Shown: positions 9,501 through 12,500 of the stretch, piece by piece
Layout of the letters: each line of letters starts with the position of its first letter
How positions within the stretch are numbered: the stretch's first letter is position 1
DNA from: Baffinella frigidus
Lineage: Eukaryota > Cryptophyceae > Cryptomonadales > Baffinellaceae
NCBI GenBank assembly: GCA_026770585.1
Contig: MU647179.1
Location: 141,450 to 155,220 of the forward strand
Length of the DNA: 13,771 nt
Reading direction: 5' to 3'
Made by a program: the position numbers and the translations under genes
The notes under the pieces: model-generated
The model's database searches: none
Told to the model about the DNA's origin: nothing
What the model saw: only the letters and a program-made list of their open reading frames with translations

Positions 9501-12500
9501 CTCCAAACCCCAAACCCCGAACCCTAAACTCCAGAGCAAACTCGCCTCGAAGATGTCGTCGAAGATGCACAAGGCCTTTTGTAGCGCCGGCGTTCCCGTA
9601 TAATGCATATTCAAAAATAGATTCGCCCATTGAGTAATCAAGCATAAACTGACGAACCCGGTCGTTATGGTCAATGGAACAAACAGGCGAATGGTTTATT
9701 TCAACCAATGTTTAATGTTGTTTATTTCCAATGATGTTGTTTATTTCCAATAATGTTAAACATAAGGTTGTTTATTTCCAATAATGTTAAACATCAACAT
9801 TATTAATGTTAAACATAAACATTATTGGGTCACTGACTGCCTCACTGAGTGAGCCGACGGCTGATACAGTCCACCTACCCTAACATAGGCTACCGTAACA
9901 CATACTTACCCTCCACACATACTCCTTCGGGCGGCCCCCGATTTCCCCCTGCAAGGAAGTATGCCTGAACGGTGGACACCATAACGCATACCTACCCTCC
10001 ACACATACTCAATCAGTCCGGCCCCGACGGGTATGTGTTAGGGTAGGTCCACAGTAGCACCCCCACAAGACCCCGAGCCAGCCGGTGCTCCCCAGCCCCC
10101 GCCTCCCAGCTCGGCTGTGGTACACACCCGTCATTTCTGGAGCGGGAAGGAGTTCGATTGATAGAACGGTCCCGGCGTGTGCAGAGCTAACTCGCCTCGA
10201 AGATGCCCTTCACACTGCACCCTAAACCCTAAACCCTAAACCCCACACCCTAAACTCCTATCCCTCCAGCAGAGCAAACTCGCCTCGAAGATGCCCTGCA
10301 CCCTCAACCCCAAACCACAAACCCTAAACTCCGAACCCTAACCCCTACCCCCCAAACTCCAGAGCAAACTCGCCTCGAAGATGTCGTCGAAGATGCACAA
10401 GGCCTTCCACCGCTCAGACGAGGTTCGTCAACCCCAAACCCCAAACCCCAAACCCCAAACCCCAACCCCCAAACCCCAAACCCCAAGCCCCAAACCCCAA
10501 ACCCCAAACCCCAAACCCCAAACCCCAAACCAGTCGGAGCTGCAGAGGTTAGCGGCAGAAAGAGTGCCGTCAGGGGGGGTCGTCCCACCGTTCCCCATCA
10601 CCTTTGCAGGTATTTCCGCTAGCGCTGTCGCAGTCTATTTGGGCGAAGCAATCTGGTGGGCCCGGGCTCTTTCCCGCTCCAAAGTTGACGGGTTTGTACC
10701 GCCAACTCAGCATGTCAACTTGAGAATAGTCTGACAGTCAACCCGAGTGAGGCAGAGCTAGACCTTGGGCGGCCGTCCGGGGGGGGCGTCCCGCCGTTTC
10801 CCATCACCTTCGCAGGTACTTGTCTTCCCGATTACTCTCAGAGCGTTTTGGGAAGTTCATCTCCACAAAAGTATCAATTAATTGCTTTTGGCGCAACGAA
10901 ATTTACTACACAGACGCTCTACTCATATTTTTATGAGCAAATCGTGTAGTAATTTTTGTTGCCCAAAAGCAATTAAATAATACCGGGCTACAAAGGGATT
11001 TTCGGGCACTCAGTGCCCGAGTTTCCGTTACCTTATCCGCAGGAGCCCCCCATGTTCCTACGGGGTGCCTACCGTAGGGTCCTAGGTCTTATCGCTTAGG
11101 GGTTATTCAACCCCCCTTCGAAGTCCGTTGTGTGGCGACTGTGTCGCATACCGTAGCAACCTACGTAATTAGGTCGGTGTTTCTCTTCTTTACTCCCCTC
11201 AGAAGTCTCCGTCACCTTTGCAGGTATTTCGCTTCTTTCCACACAGCGGGCTACGCAGGGATTTTCTTCGGCCCGAATCGGGCCACTATATGCCCTGAGG
11301 CGGGCCTATCTGCACCCCTTATTTTGGTGCTGAATTCGAGGAGTTCCCTGCCAGGATGGCCTGAACCTGAACCCGAAACCCCAAACCCCAAACCCAAAAC
11401 CCAAAACCCAAAACCCAAAACCCAAAACCCAAAGCCCAAAACCCAACCCCTAAATCCCAAACCCCCAAATCCCAAACCCCAAACCCAAAACCCAAACCCC
11501 TCAAACCCGTAACCCGAAATCCTACACCAGCGTGCGTGTACATCGACTCAGCAATGAACAGGCTGCTAGTGGGGCGAACTGCACCCCGTATTTGGACACT
11601 GAATTCCCCGCCAAGATTGCCTAACTGAACCCGAAACCCAAAACCCAAAACCCAAACCCCGAAACCCTCACACCCCTGATCCCGGAGTCCAGCGTGCGTG
11701 TACATCGACTCAGCAATTGACGGGCTGCTAGTGGGGCTGTCTGCACCCCGTATTTGGACGCTGAATTCACGAAGAGACGATTCATGAGCTCCCCGCCAAG
11801 ATAGAGCCTAACTGAACCTTTCAGGGTTTCCGGTTTAGGGCGATTCGAGGTGCCGTGACCCCCTTTCATGTGGTGTCACCAAGCGGTTTACCCTAAAAGT
11901 GGTCAAAACCCCTAAACCGGAAACTCTGAAACCCCTGCTCCCGGGATCCAGCGTGCGTGTACATCGACTCGGCCATGGATGGGCTGCTGGTGGGGCTAGC
12001 ACTCGTCACCGGCAAGAGGTTAAAACCACCCTGCACCCTACCCCGAAACACCCTACCCCCTCCCCGCTCCCCCCAAACACCTTACCCCCTCCTCCCGACC
12101 CCCGACCCCCCCACCCCTCACCCCTCGTCACCCCTCGTCACCGGCAAAAGGTGTCGACGCGCCCTAATTTCCTTTCGGAACGAGCCAGAATCTGCCCCGG
12201 TTCTTAAGGCTTCCAACGCCGAAGATAACGGTCGATATGCTATTTCAGACATAAAAAGAAGGATCAAGATAGCATAAATCAGGACGGATTCTGGTCTGTT
12301 CCGAGATCAAATAGTCTTGACACCAGCGTGCGTGTACATCGACTCAGCAATGGATGGCTTGCTGGTGGGGCTTGCGCTCGTTACCGGCAAAAGGTCACCC
12401 ATCCCCCCTCCCCCCTTCTCCCTCCCCCCTCCCCCCCCCCCCCCGACCCCTCGCCCCCTCGCCCTTCGTCACCGGCAAAAGGTGACCCAAACACCCCATT

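Noticed and set aside
8395-9530. Chromosome end (true telomere)
   Set aside because: The repeats are highly degenerate, occur in several separate tracts in both orientations and are flanked by gene sequence on both sides.
8851-11705. Minus-strand frames rich in Gly-Phe-Gly-Val-Trp repeats (9037-9228, 10304-10588, 11251-11705)
   Set aside because: They are translations of degenerate CCCCAAA / CCCTAAA repeat, not proteins.
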